This document shows positions 8,702-18,012 of a stretch of 64,000 nucleotides of DNA, piece by piece. The DNA comes from Brasilonema angustatum HA4187-MV1. Its GTDB lineage: Bacteria; Cyanobacteriota; Cyanobacteriia; Cyanobacteriales; Nostocaceae. The position numbers and the translations under genes were made by a program. Positions within the stretch are counted from its first letter, which is position 1; each line of letters starts with the position of its first letter. The notes beneath the pieces are model-generated. The model saw only the letters and a program-made list of their open reading frames with translations. It was not told the origin of the DNA and did no database searches. The DNA is taken from assembly GCA_019359695.1 (NCBI GenBank), contig JAHHGV010000001.1:124001-188000 (forward strand). Direction: 5' to 3'.

Positions 8702-9970
8702 CTACTTCTTGAGTAGTTGCTGGGGAACTACAGAAGGAGACAACAGACCTAACCAAGCCAAATTCTGTGTATAGTAAGCGGATTTATCATCCCAAATGCC
8801 TTGTTTGTATTGAAGTAGCACTTTTTTCTCAAGTAACTCCTTCGCTAGTTGTGGTTCTACGAACTGCCAAGCGGCGTAAAGCATCGCGTATTGTGCTGTC
8901 GCTTCATAATCCACCAATCCTTTGCCTTGTAGATCGATGCGTGCTGGTAAACGCGATCGCACACGCCACTGCTGTTGGAGATACTTACTATTTGTCTGGA
9001 GATAACGTCGCGCTTGGGGTGAATTGAACCATGCCACATCCAGCGACAAGCGCCACCAAATTCGATAAGCATCAAAGCCATACAAACTCTGAAGTTGGCT
9101 TGTCTGTGGTAAAAGTTGGTATTTTCCTGTTTTGGTATCTTGAGCCACCCAATCACTCGGCAACCCGACAGCAGAAAGTGGTGCTGATTTTTCTAGAACT
9201 TCGTAACTTGTATTGACCAAACTCAACCAATCATGTTCTGGATCGACTTGGGCAAATAGCCGAAAAGCATAGGGAGCGAAGTAAGAGGGGTTGAGATAAA
9301 GGGTAGAAGCATTCGGAACAAATGCTGGTGCAGGACCAGGCAGCAAATAGAGTTTACCTTGGTGTCCTACTACAATGGAAAGATTCCACAAATCTTGCAG
9401 TTTTGCTTTTGCTAAATTAAGGTATTCAGGACGATTCCAACGCCTGGAGGCAAGAATCAAAGCGGTAATCGCATCAATATCGCCATCAGTGGCAAAGTTA
9501 CCATCGATCGCACCCCACTTTCCATCTGCATTTCGTCCCCATTGCCAAGCCCACAAGTTGTCTGTCCGTTTGCCATTCGTTTGTCGTTGGAGGTTATTTT
9601 CTCCCCAGTTCAAGGTAGTAGCAAAAGTGGCAGGATCATCAATCAGGACTGCTCGTAGCATGGCATATGCCTGACCTTCACTTGTAGAGCGATCGCCCGC
9701 TTCATAATCGATAACTCTACCATCACCCTGAATAAATCTCCGGCGATAGACTTCCCAGCTTTGAGCCAGTAAGTCCCGGTTAGGAATGGATTTCGGTAAA
9801 GCCGCGACATACTTAGAGCTACTTTCGCTTTCCCTACCATTCAATGGCAGAGCTGTTTCTAGCGGAGTCCTGTCATCCGATACTTTCGTCTTTATCACTG
9901 AGTAACCTAAGTTACAGGAGTTGAGAACAATCATGCTAACAATAACTGTCAATTTCACTGAGTGCCGCAT
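8702..9970 (-). CDS. bcsZ: GH8 endo-beta-1,4-glucanase (BcsZ-type), lipoprotein
   Basis: Family 8 glycoside hydrolases in bacterial cellulose operons trim or edit the nascent glucan in the periplasm. The 422-residue protein contains the family motif STSEGQAYAMLRAV with the likely proton donor E98, then WAWQWG and the Asp-rich ATDGDIDAITALILA segment (D162, D164, D166). The N-terminus is a lipoprotein signal with lipobox LNSC (C19), unlike the soluble enterobacterial BcsZ, so it is probably membrane-tethered. It sits between the TPR gene and bcsB on the same strand. The symbol is given by context; the family assignment is firm. Confidence 0.9.
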   Translation of the reverse strand: MRHSVKLTVIVSMIVLNSCNLGYSVIKTKVSDDRTPLETALPLNGRESESSSKYVAALPKSIPNRDLLAQSWEVYRRRFIQGDGRVIDYEAGDRSTSEGQAYAMLRAVLIDDPATFATTLNWGENNLQRQTNGKRTDNLWAWQWGRNADGKWGAIDGNFATDGDIDAITALILASRRWNRPEYLNLAKAKLQDLWNLSIVVGHQGKLYLLPGPAPAFVPNASTLYLNPSYFAPYAFRLFAQVDPEHDWLSLVNTSYEVLEKSAPLSAVGLPSDWVAQDTKTGKYQLLPQTSQLQSLYGFDAYRIWWRLSLDVAWFNSPQARRYLQTNSKYLQQQWRVRSRLPARIDLQGKGLVDYEATAQYAMLYAAWQFVEPQLAKELLEKKVLLQYKQGIWDDKSAYYTQNLAWLGLLSPSVVPQQLLKK

Positions 9971-9978
9971 TCTTTAAT

Positions 9979-10105
9979 AGAGAACAAAGGAAGTGAGAAA
10001 GTGAGAGAGGGAGAGAGAAAGAGGGAGAGAGGGAGAGAGTGAGGAACAATTTCATACCCTCCCTCCTACCTACCTTCCCTCCTTCCTTCCTCATTTCCCT
10101 CTGCG
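9979..10105. repeat. Polypurine block followed by polypyrimidine block
   Basis: About 65 bases of nearly pure G/A (units like GAGAGAGG) are followed, after a short AT spacer, by about 55 bases of nearly pure C/T (units like CCTT and CCTC). The two arms can pair imperfectly into a long hairpin. The pyrimidine arm reaches into the last codons of the TPR gene. Confidence 0.6.
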
Positions 10106-12472
10106 CTCATAGTTCTCCCAAGAGGGTTGAAAGCCACGTCGTTGCAAGAAATCTTCTTGTATTTGCTGCCTTTGACGAGAAACTTCAGCATCGCTTGCGC
10201 CTTGGGAAATTTGTTCTACTTCGAGTTGCTCAAGCTGTGTCAGCGCTGTTAAGGGCTGATCAGCAATAGCACTTAAGCCAGCAAGGGCGCGACGTGCATC
10301 CTTATCTTGTGGCTTCTGTGCTACAACTTGAGAGTAAATTTGCCGTGCTGACTCAAAGCGCCGCTGTTCAAAACGAATTCCTCCTAAAGCAGCAAGGGCA
10401 TCTATATTATCTGGTTGCTGTGCCAAGATATTTTCGTACGCTTTGCCAGCCAAATCCAAATCACCAATCGCTCGCCCCAAATCTCCCTGCAACTGATACG
10501 TGTTCGCATCTTTAGGGAGACGAGCAATCAACTGTTTCACCCGTGCTTGCGCTTCAGTGGGATTGCGTTTTGCGATAACTTGTACCAGACGCAGTTGCAC
10601 TGGCAAGTAACTTGGATCAACTTGAGCTAAATAATTATAGAGAGGTTCACGCTGTGGTTGAGCCGGCAATGTTCCTACTAAACTAAAAAGTTCTGGAGGT
10701 GCATTCGTCGCAGGTTGTGTAGCTAACCAATTATTGAGGACAGCATTCGCCTCCTGCTCAGAAATCTTCTTGGCTTGATAGGCGATACTGGTTCGTCCCA
10801 ACTGAGTTGTCAAATTTTGTGGTTGACGGATTATCAATTGGTCATAAGCTGCCAAAGCTTCATCAAACCGTTTTTGTTGTATTCGTACGCCTGCCAATCC
10901 ACGTAAAGCTCCATCAGTAATATCATCACCTCCTGACTTAGTTGTCAATACAGCTTGGAAACGTTGAGCACTGGCTTCTAAGTTGCCCTCCCGTCGCTCG
11001 ATTTCAGCTGCTAGCAATTGGGGTGCAAGGCTTTTGGCTCCTTCTGGGGTTGCTGTATAAGCTGCCAAAGCTTGTCTTGCGTTACTTGTGTCATTCTGTT
11101 GTAGATAAATCTGAGCGATGCGGAAATTTAAAAATGGTACGTTTACCCTTGGTGAAAGAGTTTGGTATAAAGGCAACAATTCTGGATCAGGGGCATCAAC
11201 GTCTGATAGAGCAAGAGCGATCTGTTGCAATTGCGCCGGATTTGAGGGTAGGGGGTTAACTTCAGCGACCAGACGCCTTTTTAAGTCACTTTTGCCAAGT
11301 TGTCCCAATTTATTCTCTAGGACTAACTGTCGCACCACCAAACTTTTATCATTTGGGAACTGTGGAGCCACTTGGCGATAAAGTTGTAGTGCTGTTTGCT
11401 CTCCTTGAGGTAAGCCGGTGAAAACATCAGCGGTTTCTCGCAACAAGGCGGGCGAGGGGTTGGGAGAGTTGGCGATCGCCTGACGGTACAAAGTTGCAAC
11501 TTGCTGTGCTATAGCAGGGTTATTGCTTGAGGAGCGAATCTCATTGAGAGAACGTGCTAAAGGTAAAATCGCCTCTGGTCTATTTTGTATTGGCTCCAAT
11601 ACCGCAAATGCTTGCTGTGACTGTTGATTGGCAACATACGCCTTGGCAAGTTCAGAACGCGTTTCAATCGCTAATTTGTCGAGAGTTTTGGAACGCTGTA
11701 ACTGTCCTTGCAAAACTTGTACTGCTGCTTTTGGATTGCCAGTTTCTCGCAAGGTACTAGCGTAGGCTACCGCAGCAAATCCAGTGATCGGTTTGCCAGC
11801 CACTCGATAGCGGTTGAACAACTCCAAAGCTTTTTGGTAATTGCGGCTATAACTGTAAGCTTGAGCAGCACCAAGGATAGTTTCTGAGGTAGGATTCTTT
11901 TCCAAGACTATTTGATAATCTGCCAGCGACTCGTTGACCTTTCCTTGGTAGCTGTACAACAAGGCGCGGTAAGAACGGGCTTGTACATCGTTGGGATTGG
12001 CATTTAACAAAGTATTGAGAGCTTCAATTCCTCGTACTTGCCACTCTGGGCGATAAGTGCCCATGATACCAACAATTTTGAGTGCACTTTGGTTGTTCGG
12101 GTCTTGCGCTAGCACCTGTTGATAAGCATTCCAAGCTTCAGTAATACGTCCAGCGCGGTTATAAGAGATTGCTAACCCGATCTTGGCTTGTGAAGATTGC
12201 GGATTTTGCTTTATAGCTTGCCCAAAAGCTTTGATGGCATCATTAACCCACCCTTTTTTAAGCAGATTGTAACCTCGTTGCACTGCTGACGAGGACTTTT
12301 GCGCTTGAGCAGGAGCAATGTTGTTTAACAATGGAACATTGAAGACATAGCTCAAAACAGAAAATGAAGCAGTGATCACGATCAAACCAGAAAGACTTTT
12401 TGTTCTGATGTCTTGGACACTCGTTCCCACATTTGAGCAGGGATTAGTTTTGCGTTTGTGTTTTTGACTCAT
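10091..12472 (-). CDS. Periplasmic TPR protein, BcsC-like N-terminal half
   Basis: The 793-residue protein has a hydrophobic N-terminal signal (about 30-57, ending APAQAQ) and then a long array of tetratricopeptide repeats, for example AIKAFGQAIKQNPQSSQAKI, ALKIVGIMGT and AGKAYENILAQQPDNIDAL. In the canonical Bcs system BcsC joins such periplasmic TPRs to an outer-membrane barrel; here the polypeptide ends after the TPRs and the barrel is encoded by the preceding gene, whose stop overlaps this start by 4 bp (ATGA), implying translational coupling. Probable role: a periplasmic scaffold linking BcsB to the outer membrane, inferred from context. Confidence 0.85.
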   Translation of the reverse strand: MSQKHKRKTNPCSNVGTSVQDIRTKSLSGLIVITASFSVLSYVFNVPLLNNIAPAQAQKSSSAVQRGYNLLKKGWVNDAIKAFGQAIKQNPQSSQAKIGLAISYNRAGRITEAWNAYQQVLAQDPNNQSALKIVGIMGTYRPEWQVRGIEALNTLLNANPNDVQARSYRALLYSYQGKVNESLADYQIVLEKNPTSETILGAAQAYSYSRNYQKALELFNRYRVAGKPITGFAAVAYASTLRETGNPKAAVQVLQGQLQRSKTLDKLAIETRSELAKAYVANQQSQQAFAVLEPIQNRPEAILPLARSLNEIRSSSNNPAIAQQVATLYRQAIANSPNPSPALLRETADVFTGLPQGEQTALQLYRQVAPQFPNDKSLVVRQLVLENKLGQLGKSDLKRRLVAEVNPLPSNPAQLQQIALALSDVDAPDPELLPLYQTLSPRVNVPFLNFRIAQIYLQQNDTSNARQALAAYTATPEGAKSLAPQLLAAEIERREGNLEASAQRFQAVLTTKSGGDDITDGALRGLAGVRIQQKRFDEALAAYDQLIIRQPQNLTTQLGRTSIAYQAKKISEQEANAVLNNWLATQPATNAPPELFSLVGTLPAQPQREPLYNYLAQVDPSYLPVQLRLVQVIAKRNPTEAQARVKQLIARLPKDANTYQLQGDLGRAIGDLDLAGKAYENILAQQPDNIDALAALGGIRFEQRRFESARQIYSQVVAQKPQDKDARRALAGLSAIADQPLTALTQLEQLEVEQISQGASDAEVSRQRQQIQEDFLQRRGFQPSWENYERRGK

Positions 12473-14673
12473 TGAGACCTTCTCCTTGGAGTCACATCAA
12501 ATTCTGTACGCACCCTGACACCGAGTACTGTATCCTCAAAACCATCTCGTCCTTGAAGTGTAAAACCTAACCGCAGATTAGGAAGCAATTGAAAATCGTA
12601 GAAAAGCTCTAACACGTCTGGATAATCTCCGCCACGGCGTAAGCTGTCGTTTGATAAAGCACGTCCGTAAGCCAAACCCAAACGGTCATCTGGGGTAAAC
12701 AAATCCAAAAAGCTGAGTCCAAATGAGTAAGTATCTGCCCCTTTGCCCAAATCACGGTTTTCGTAACGCCCGTAACGTCCAAAAAGACCTAGTTTCAAGT
12801 TGGGTACAAAAACTTCAGTATTCAAACCGTATGCTTCTTCGCGGTCATTTTTTTGAGGTCCAAAGCTTGTGCGTTCTATATTTCTGGCAATCCCAAAGCT
12901 TTCAGGGAAAGTATCACGAATACCAGCATCGCGATCGGTGGAATAAGTCCCGCGAATAATCGCATTACCGTAACGGACTGCTACTTCTCCAGCAAATCCA
13001 TCCAAAGCAAAGTCACTTATTTTATTTGACGACGAGAAAACTGCTGCTTTGGCTTCGATATTATCAGTCACACTCCAGTTCACAAGTAACCCTGTGCGAG
13101 AAGCAATTCCGGTTGCTGACAACGCCGGGTTTGTCTGGAAAATCGGATTAAAGAATTGACTTGCCCCATCTTTAGCAAAGCTGTTCCGGTCAAAATAAGA
13201 CGTCAAATCTAACTGCCCCAAGACGAAACGCAGATTGGGCGCTCCTCCTACGGAAGTGGCAAGATAAAGCTCGTTGATGTTCAAGCCTTCTCCACGGGAG
13301 TCAACAAGAAGGTTTTCTCCAGTCACCAAATCCAAAGTAGCCCCAACCAATAGTTGAGGGGTGATTGGATACACTCCTGAGAGTCGCCCCCGTGCTGCAG
13401 AATCACCTCCTTGAGTTATGTAAACTCCTTGAACCTGTAAAGAAGGTTCCTGCAAAGCTGTACTTCTTAGTAAGGGGCGACTTCTATCCACTGGTTGTGG
13501 AGTATTTGGTGTTGCTGATGGCGGTGTTAGCGATGGCGGTGTTGCTGATGGCGGTATTATCGATGGCGGTGTTGGAACTGTGGGAGTTGTCTGCGCTTGC
13601 GTTTGTGGCGGTGGTACCGTTTGGGCAACTGGTAACGAGGAGACAACTTGACAGTTCAGGTACTGATTGGTTGATGTAGAAATCCCTGATGGAGGTGTTG
13701 CGACTTGGCAGTTTAAGAGTTGATTGAAGGTAGACGCAGGAGTATTAGGAACCGCTGACTGTGTTGTCGCTTGGCAGTTTAAGAGTTGATTAAAGGTAGG
13801 TGCACCGGTACCTGAAACTGTTGGTGACGATACGACTTGGCAGTTGAGAAGTTGGTTGGAAGTTTGTGTTGTAGGAGTCGTTGGAACTGATGACTGTGTT
13901 ATCGCTTGAGGATTAAGGAGTTGAGGAGTTAGACTAGGAGTATACGGTGTTGTTGTTTGAGAGTTAATGGGTTGATTGAACGTAGGTGTCGGAGTACCTG
14001 GAAGTGGTGGTAAAGGAGCTTGTTGTGGTTGAGAGTTGAGTAGTACCTGGTTGAAAGTGGGTACCGATGGTGCCGATGGTGCCGATGGTGCAGTGAACTC
14101 TTGTGTAACTGTTGTACCAAAGGGTGGTGGGAGTGGCGCTACTTGGATGTTTGGTTGTCCTAGACTGGTAGCTCCAGAAATTTGACGAATTTGTTCTTGG
14201 GCATTTTGTGCCACCACATTCTTGAGAGGTGGAACTGACTTCGCTGGTGCTTTTGGGACTTTTGCAGGCTTTTGCTGTTGGATAAAGCCACTCTCCAACT
14301 GTTTAATGTCATCTGTAGGTGTCTTTACACTTTCAGACGAAGGTTTTCCTCTTGATGCAACAGCTACGTCCGTTGCTTGGCTTGATATCCCAGGTGGTGG
14401 AGGCACTGTCTGGGGCTTTAATTTTTGTCGTTTGCTAGATACAGGTGGTTTGGGTACTTGTAATACTTCCCCAAACTGGACATTGCTCGACTGTTGATTG
14501 TGTGGATTTTGTTGAGCCAAACACGCATCTTTCACTGCCATTATCCAAAAAATGGAGATTGAGGCACTCAGAAGCAGAAAATAAGCCCTATTCCACTGTT
14601 TTGGTCGAGTACATTTATGACAATCCAATACTGTGGGTCTCATTGGTCTAGCTGATAAACAACTAAGATTCAT
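12469..14673 (-). CDS. Outer-membrane barrel protein with Pro-rich linker, putative cellulose exit porin
   Basis: First gene of the cellulose locus. The 734-residue product has an N-terminal hydrophobic signal (about 31-53), a Pro/Ser/Thr/Gln-rich disordered linker (about 70-390), and a C-terminal region of alternating amphipathic strands ending VLGVRVRTEFDV, resembling cyanobacterial OprB-type porins. The linker carries five related motifs (NQLLNCQ, NQYLNCQ) with an invariant Asn-Cys-Gln. I infer that it supplies the outer-membrane pore that BcsC provides elsewhere; sequence alone does not prove this. A general porin unrelated to cellulose is the alternative, but the 4-bp overlap with the TPR gene favours a shared task. 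Confidence 0.75.
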   Translation of the reverse strand: MNLSCLSARPMRPTVLDCHKCTRPKQWNRAYFLLLSASISIFWIMAVKDACLAQQNPHNQQSSNVQFGEVLQVPKPPVSSKRQKLKPQTVPPPPGISSQATDVAVASRGKPSSESVKTPTDDIKQLESGFIQQQKPAKVPKAPAKSVPPLKNVVAQNAQEQIRQISGATSLGQPNIQVAPLPPPFGTTVTQEFTAPSAPSAPSVPTFNQVLLNSQPQQAPLPPLPGTPTPTFNQPINSQTTTPYTPSLTPQLLNPQAITQSSVPTTPTTQTSNQLLNCQVVSSPTVSGTGAPTFNQLLNCQATTQSAVPNTPASTFNQLLNCQVATPPSGISTSTNQYLNCQVVSSLPVAQTVPPPQTQAQTTPTVPTPPSIIPPSATPPSLTPPSATPNTPQPVDRSRPLLRSTALQEPSLQVQGVYITQGGDSAARGRLSGVYPITPQLLVGATLDLVTGENLLVDSRGEGLNINELYLATSVGGAPNLRFVLGQLDLTSYFDRNSFAKDGASQFFNPIFQTNPALSATGIASRTGLLVNWSVTDNIEAKAAVFSSSNKISDFALDGFAGEVAVRYGNAIIRGTYSTDRDAGIRDTFPESFGIARNIERTSFGPQKNDREEAYGLNTEVFVPNLKLGLFGRYGRYENRDLGKGADTYSFGLSFLDLFTPDDRLGLAYGRALSNDSLRRGGDYPDVLELFYDFQLLPNLRLGFTLQGRDGFEDTVLGVRVRTEFDVTPRRRSQ

Positions 14674-14856
14674 TTGTTACAAGATGTCGCCACTTTATCA
14701 GAAAGTGTGAGTATTTTAACGAAATTCTACAACTTTTTGACTGTTCATTAACTTGATAAAAAGATGGTAAAACCTTTCTTTGTTTTAGTATCTGTATAAA
14801 AAATAAGGGAAAATATAATCTATGTTGTTTTTCATGAGAAAAAGCCTCATTAATCT

Positions 14857-15612
14857 ATGCAAAAATCACATTTACGGCTATCTTTGCCAAATCTTTCCAA
14901 TTTCTCGCTGAATCTCACCCTAATAGGTATTTATTTGCTGCTACTAACCGTCATTTCTAGCTGTGGTAAAAAAGCACAAGAACAAGTGCAACTAGAAATC
15001 AAAACTGTAGAACCCGCAGGAAGTAATGGGATATACAACCTGGTAGGTAGTACAAATCTACCTGATTCGAGCAAAATTGCAGTAGTCGCAGTTCGCAACT
15101 TAGTTTCAATAGCAGGACAACAAGCAGGAGTTTTGAATGATGATGCGAACAATAATCGTTCAATTCTCGCTCGCCAAGTTGTTGAAGTTAAGCAGGGACA
15201 GTGGCAAACAAACCTTAATCTTTGGCAAGTTGCAGCTGACGGTCGTTTTCAGGAACCTTGGCAAATTTATCAAACACAAATGAAATTACGTCCAGATAGC
15301 AACGTCACCTTTGTTGCTACTTTTGAGCCTGCTGATCAGTTAAAAAAATCAAAGTTGCAACTTGATGCTCAACAGGTTCGCTTTACAAACGAAGGCGAAC
15401 CTTACTTACAAGCACATCAAACTTTACCGATATCTCTACCTGCAGGCAAAACAACACCTCCTCTCGAACAACCAGAAGATTTGAATAATACCTTGGGAAA
15501 TCCACCTGAAATCCTCCAAGCCTCTACTTTGAGTTCAAACGCTTCTTTCCTGCGATCAGCGAAATTCAGACAAACTAACGCTCCCTTGAAATCTTCTGAA
15601 TTTTTACGATAA
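14857..15612 (+). CDS. Hypothetical lipoprotein divergent from the cellulose locus
   Basis: The 251-residue product starts with a lipoprotein signal: a hydrophobic core (about 17-35) and lipobox ISSC with lipidated C36. The mature part begins with charged residues and reads LEIKTVEPAGSNGIYNLVGS, looking like a beta-sandwich domain, and ends with a Ser/Asn-rich tail. I do not recognise a family. It is transcribed away from the cellulose genes across a 183-bp spacer, so the two units may share control and it may act in the same envelope process; that is a guess from position. Confidence 0.7.
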   Translation: MQKSHLRLSLPNLSNFSLNLTLIGIYLLLLTVISSCGKKAQEQVQLEIKTVEPAGSNGIYNLVGSTNLPDSSKIAVVAVRNLVSIAGQQAGVLNDDANNNRSILARQVVEVKQGQWQTNLNLWQVAADGRFQEPWQIYQTQMKLRPDSNVTFVATFEPADQLKKSKLQLDAQQVRFTNEGEPYLQAHQTLPISLPAGKTTPPLEQPEDLNNTLGNPPEILQASTLSSNASFLRSAKFRQTNAPLKSSEFLR

Positions 15613-16364
15613 CCAACGACACTCAGACAAACCAAAGCACCCTTGAAACCTGCTCATATTCGATATTGAAAAAAAGCGCCTGAGTTTCTCACTCACTTAA
15701 ATTTATAAGTGTTTTGAGAGCCATAGTATATCCTAAATCTATGTGGCGCTTTTGCTTCAACAATTATTTTTTTTGTAGAGATTACAAAGTTTTTAAACAA
15801 ATGTATTTTGTGTGACCAGAACTAGGGTGTAGGGGGTAGGGTGTGGGGTGTGGGGAGGAAAGATAGATTGTGTTTTTAGTACACTCTACCCCCGAAGCGG
15901 AAGGGATCCAAGCCCCCACTAAATTTTCAACAAGCGTGGTCTTTAATTGGTGGCGCTTTTCTTGCTCCCACCAATTAGCCCTACACCCCGCGCGAAGCGC
16001 TGTGACTTTTAATATTCAGTGAATATGTATATTGATTTTGAATCAAAATTATGACTAAAGCCAATAGAACTTACGCATTGACAAAGTGACCAAAATATAT
16101 GGTCAAAGGGACATTTGATGAAGGATGCGATCTGCCTTTGGCAGCAGCGCTAGCGCCGATAGGGGAAGCGTGCCGTTAGGTGGGGCGCACTCAAAGGACG
16201 CGATCGCCCATACGAGAGACTCACTCAGGGCGATCGCTAAGATAAAGGAACTGACGGGAACCGATAATTCGGAAGCAGGGGAGGTCCAAAGCATATATTT
16301 TCCGTACAACAACAGAACAGTTCATTTGTCAATTTTTATTACTTGAAACTTAGGAGCCGCTGAA
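15613..16364. other. Intergenic region with hairpins and STRRs
   Basis: Contains a long-range inverted repeat AAAAGCGCC (15672-15680) with GGCGCTTTT (15745-15753) enclosing an inner CACTTA/TAAGTG hairpin; an STRR (about 15823-15857, units like GGGTGTA); a second hairpin TAATTGGTGG / CCACCAATTA (15944-15953 and 15968-15977) whose loop again holds GCGCTTTTC; and a GC-rich block with HIP1 sites (16115-16245). ORFs in the last block are repeat-derived. Confidence 0.6.
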
Positions 16365-17756
16365 ATGAACAAAAAATTAGGCAAAATAATTCTCGCTAAT
16401 AATGCTTCAACTTTAAGGAACGTCGGATTTCAAAACTCTCCTGACACGGCAATTTTTGCCAAAAATATTGCTAATTGGTTCACGGGCGGTCGTCCAGGCA
16501 AGTTTCATTCTTACTTGAACCCGGATTTAGCTGAATCTGAATCGGCTTTAGCACAGACAATGACTAAAGCTGGTCATACATGGACTGTTGGATACGATAT
16601 CCCAGAAGATGTGGATGCGATTTTTTCACATGACTCTTCTTCTTGGGATGAACTCACAGATTTGTTTGAAGCTGGAATGAACTTTTACTTAGCTGCCGAG
16701 ACGGAATATGATGACTATGCTTCAGGATATGACTTTAATTGGTTTCTTTGGGAAGTTGGTTTACAGTTTAAAGAGGGCTATAACGGGATTTCAGGAAATC
16801 AACCCATTAATAGCGATCATCCGATTTTTGCTGGAGTTAAATCTCTCTATCAACGCAATGGCAGTTCGATTATAGATTTCCAACCGGACGAGCAAGCCAA
16901 TCAAATTCTCGTCTCCAGTCCTGATGGAGAAGGGCTGTATGCAATACTCGATCTGTCAAAAGCGACACCCCATGTCAGGATTTCGAGGATTTTTTCGGAC
17001 CCAAGTGTTGAATCCACGGAGGCGGACGAATATATCGCTATTGTCAACGATGGGCTGGTTGATATAGATATATCGGGCTGGAAAATTCACAGCGTAAATC
17101 GCAATCAAGAATTCTCTTTTCCCACCGGGACAGTATTGAAAAAAGGAGCTGAGTGTCGAGTTTATACTAACTCGGTGCATCCAGACTCAGGCGGGTTCTC
17201 TTTCGGTAGCAAACGCTCTGTTTGGAATAACAAAGCAGATGAGGGACGACTGTATGATACTCAGGGAAATTTGATGTCTAGCTATGCTTATACTGAGCAC
17301 AGTCAGAAGTTATCCGATCTGACAAAGTCCCTTGGCTTAGACAATCTCATCCTAGAAGCAGATCTAGAAGCGATAAAGGCACAGAAAGCTTTAGGCGGTC
17401 AGGTAACTTTTGAGGAAGCATTGCACGAAGCATTCTATAGCTTTGTAGGCTTCGCAGGTGACGAGAGAGAAGGCTCGCTTACAGAGGTGATCGCTGCTAA
17501 TGCTGCTGCTGTGGGTGTGCCATACGCTTATTTTAATGGCGATCATGAACCCTCGTCTTACTTCTATATGGACAAACCCACCACTAAAATTACCCTGTGT
17601 ACGTCAGAGACACCGATGCTCCCAACAGAAGGGGAAACCATAGAAGCTAACTGGATATTTATGTTACAAATTCCTGAACTCAATACAGTACATTGGGCGA
17701 TTATCGACCGATCAGGCGAAGAAGTAGTGTACAACTACGGTCGTAAATTATCCTGA
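16365..17756 (+). CDS. Lamin-tail-domain protein with N-terminal GATase/ThuA-like region
   Basis: The 463-residue protein has three parts. Residues about 1-200 read like a Rossmann-type, class I GATase/ThuA-like module (KIILANNAST, LAQTMTKAGHTWTVGYDIP, DAIFSHDSSSWDE). Residues about 205-310 form a lamin-tail-like immunoglobulin fold (EADEYIAIVNDGLVDIDISG, then WKIHS and GAECRVYTNS). The C-terminus (about 320-463) is unassigned. No signal peptide or membrane segment is seen, so it appears cytoplasmic. An AGGAG lies ten bases before the ATG. Lamin-tail domains in bacteria often accompany nucleases or surface proteins, but none is evident here; the function is unknown. Confidence 0.65.
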   Translation: MNKKLGKIILANNASTLRNVGFQNSPDTAIFAKNIANWFTGGRPGKFHSYLNPDLAESESALAQTMTKAGHTWTVGYDIPEDVDAIFSHDSSSWDELTDLFEAGMNFYLAAETEYDDYASGYDFNWFLWEVGLQFKEGYNGISGNQPINSDHPIFAGVKSLYQRNGSSIIDFQPDEQANQILVSSPDGEGLYAILDLSKATPHVRISRIFSDPSVESTEADEYIAIVNDGLVDIDISGWKIHSVNRNQEFSFPTGTVLKKGAECRVYTNSVHPDSGGFSFGSKRSVWNNKADEGRLYDTQGNLMSSYAYTEHSQKLSDLTKSLGLDNLILEADLEAIKAQKALGGQVTFEEALHEAFYSFVGFAGDEREGSLTEVIAANAAAVGVPYAYFNGDHEPSSYFYMDKPTTKITLCTSETPMLPTEGETIEANWIFMLQIPELNTVHWAIIDRSGEEVVYNYGRKLS

Positions 17757-18012
17757 TATAGAGGCTTCGCAAAGCAGATGAACCGAAGAAATCGCTCGAT
17801 TTCGCTGCGCTTAATAAAGCAGGGGTCAAACAAACTCACTCACAAACAATTCATCAACCAGTCGCACCAGACATATTTTGGCTCTTGATCCGTGAGTTCT
17901 GAATTCTTTTTTGGTGAAAATTTTCTCTACTACCTTAAAAGTTGTAAAAATAATGTTAAACTAGTAATCCTAGTAGTGTGTTTATAAATCAATAGTCTTT
18001 CTGGAACTGACT
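17757..18012. other. Spacer upstream of rpsT
   Basis: Holds a perfect palindrome GAAATCG-CT-CGATTTC (17788-17803) in a repeat-like block, then AT-rich DNA before rpsT that presumably carries its promoter. Confidence 0.4.

Noticed and set aside
16103-16346. ORFs on both strands upstream of the lamin-tail gene
   Set aside because: Repeat-derived block with HIP1 sites; no ribosome site or family resemblance.
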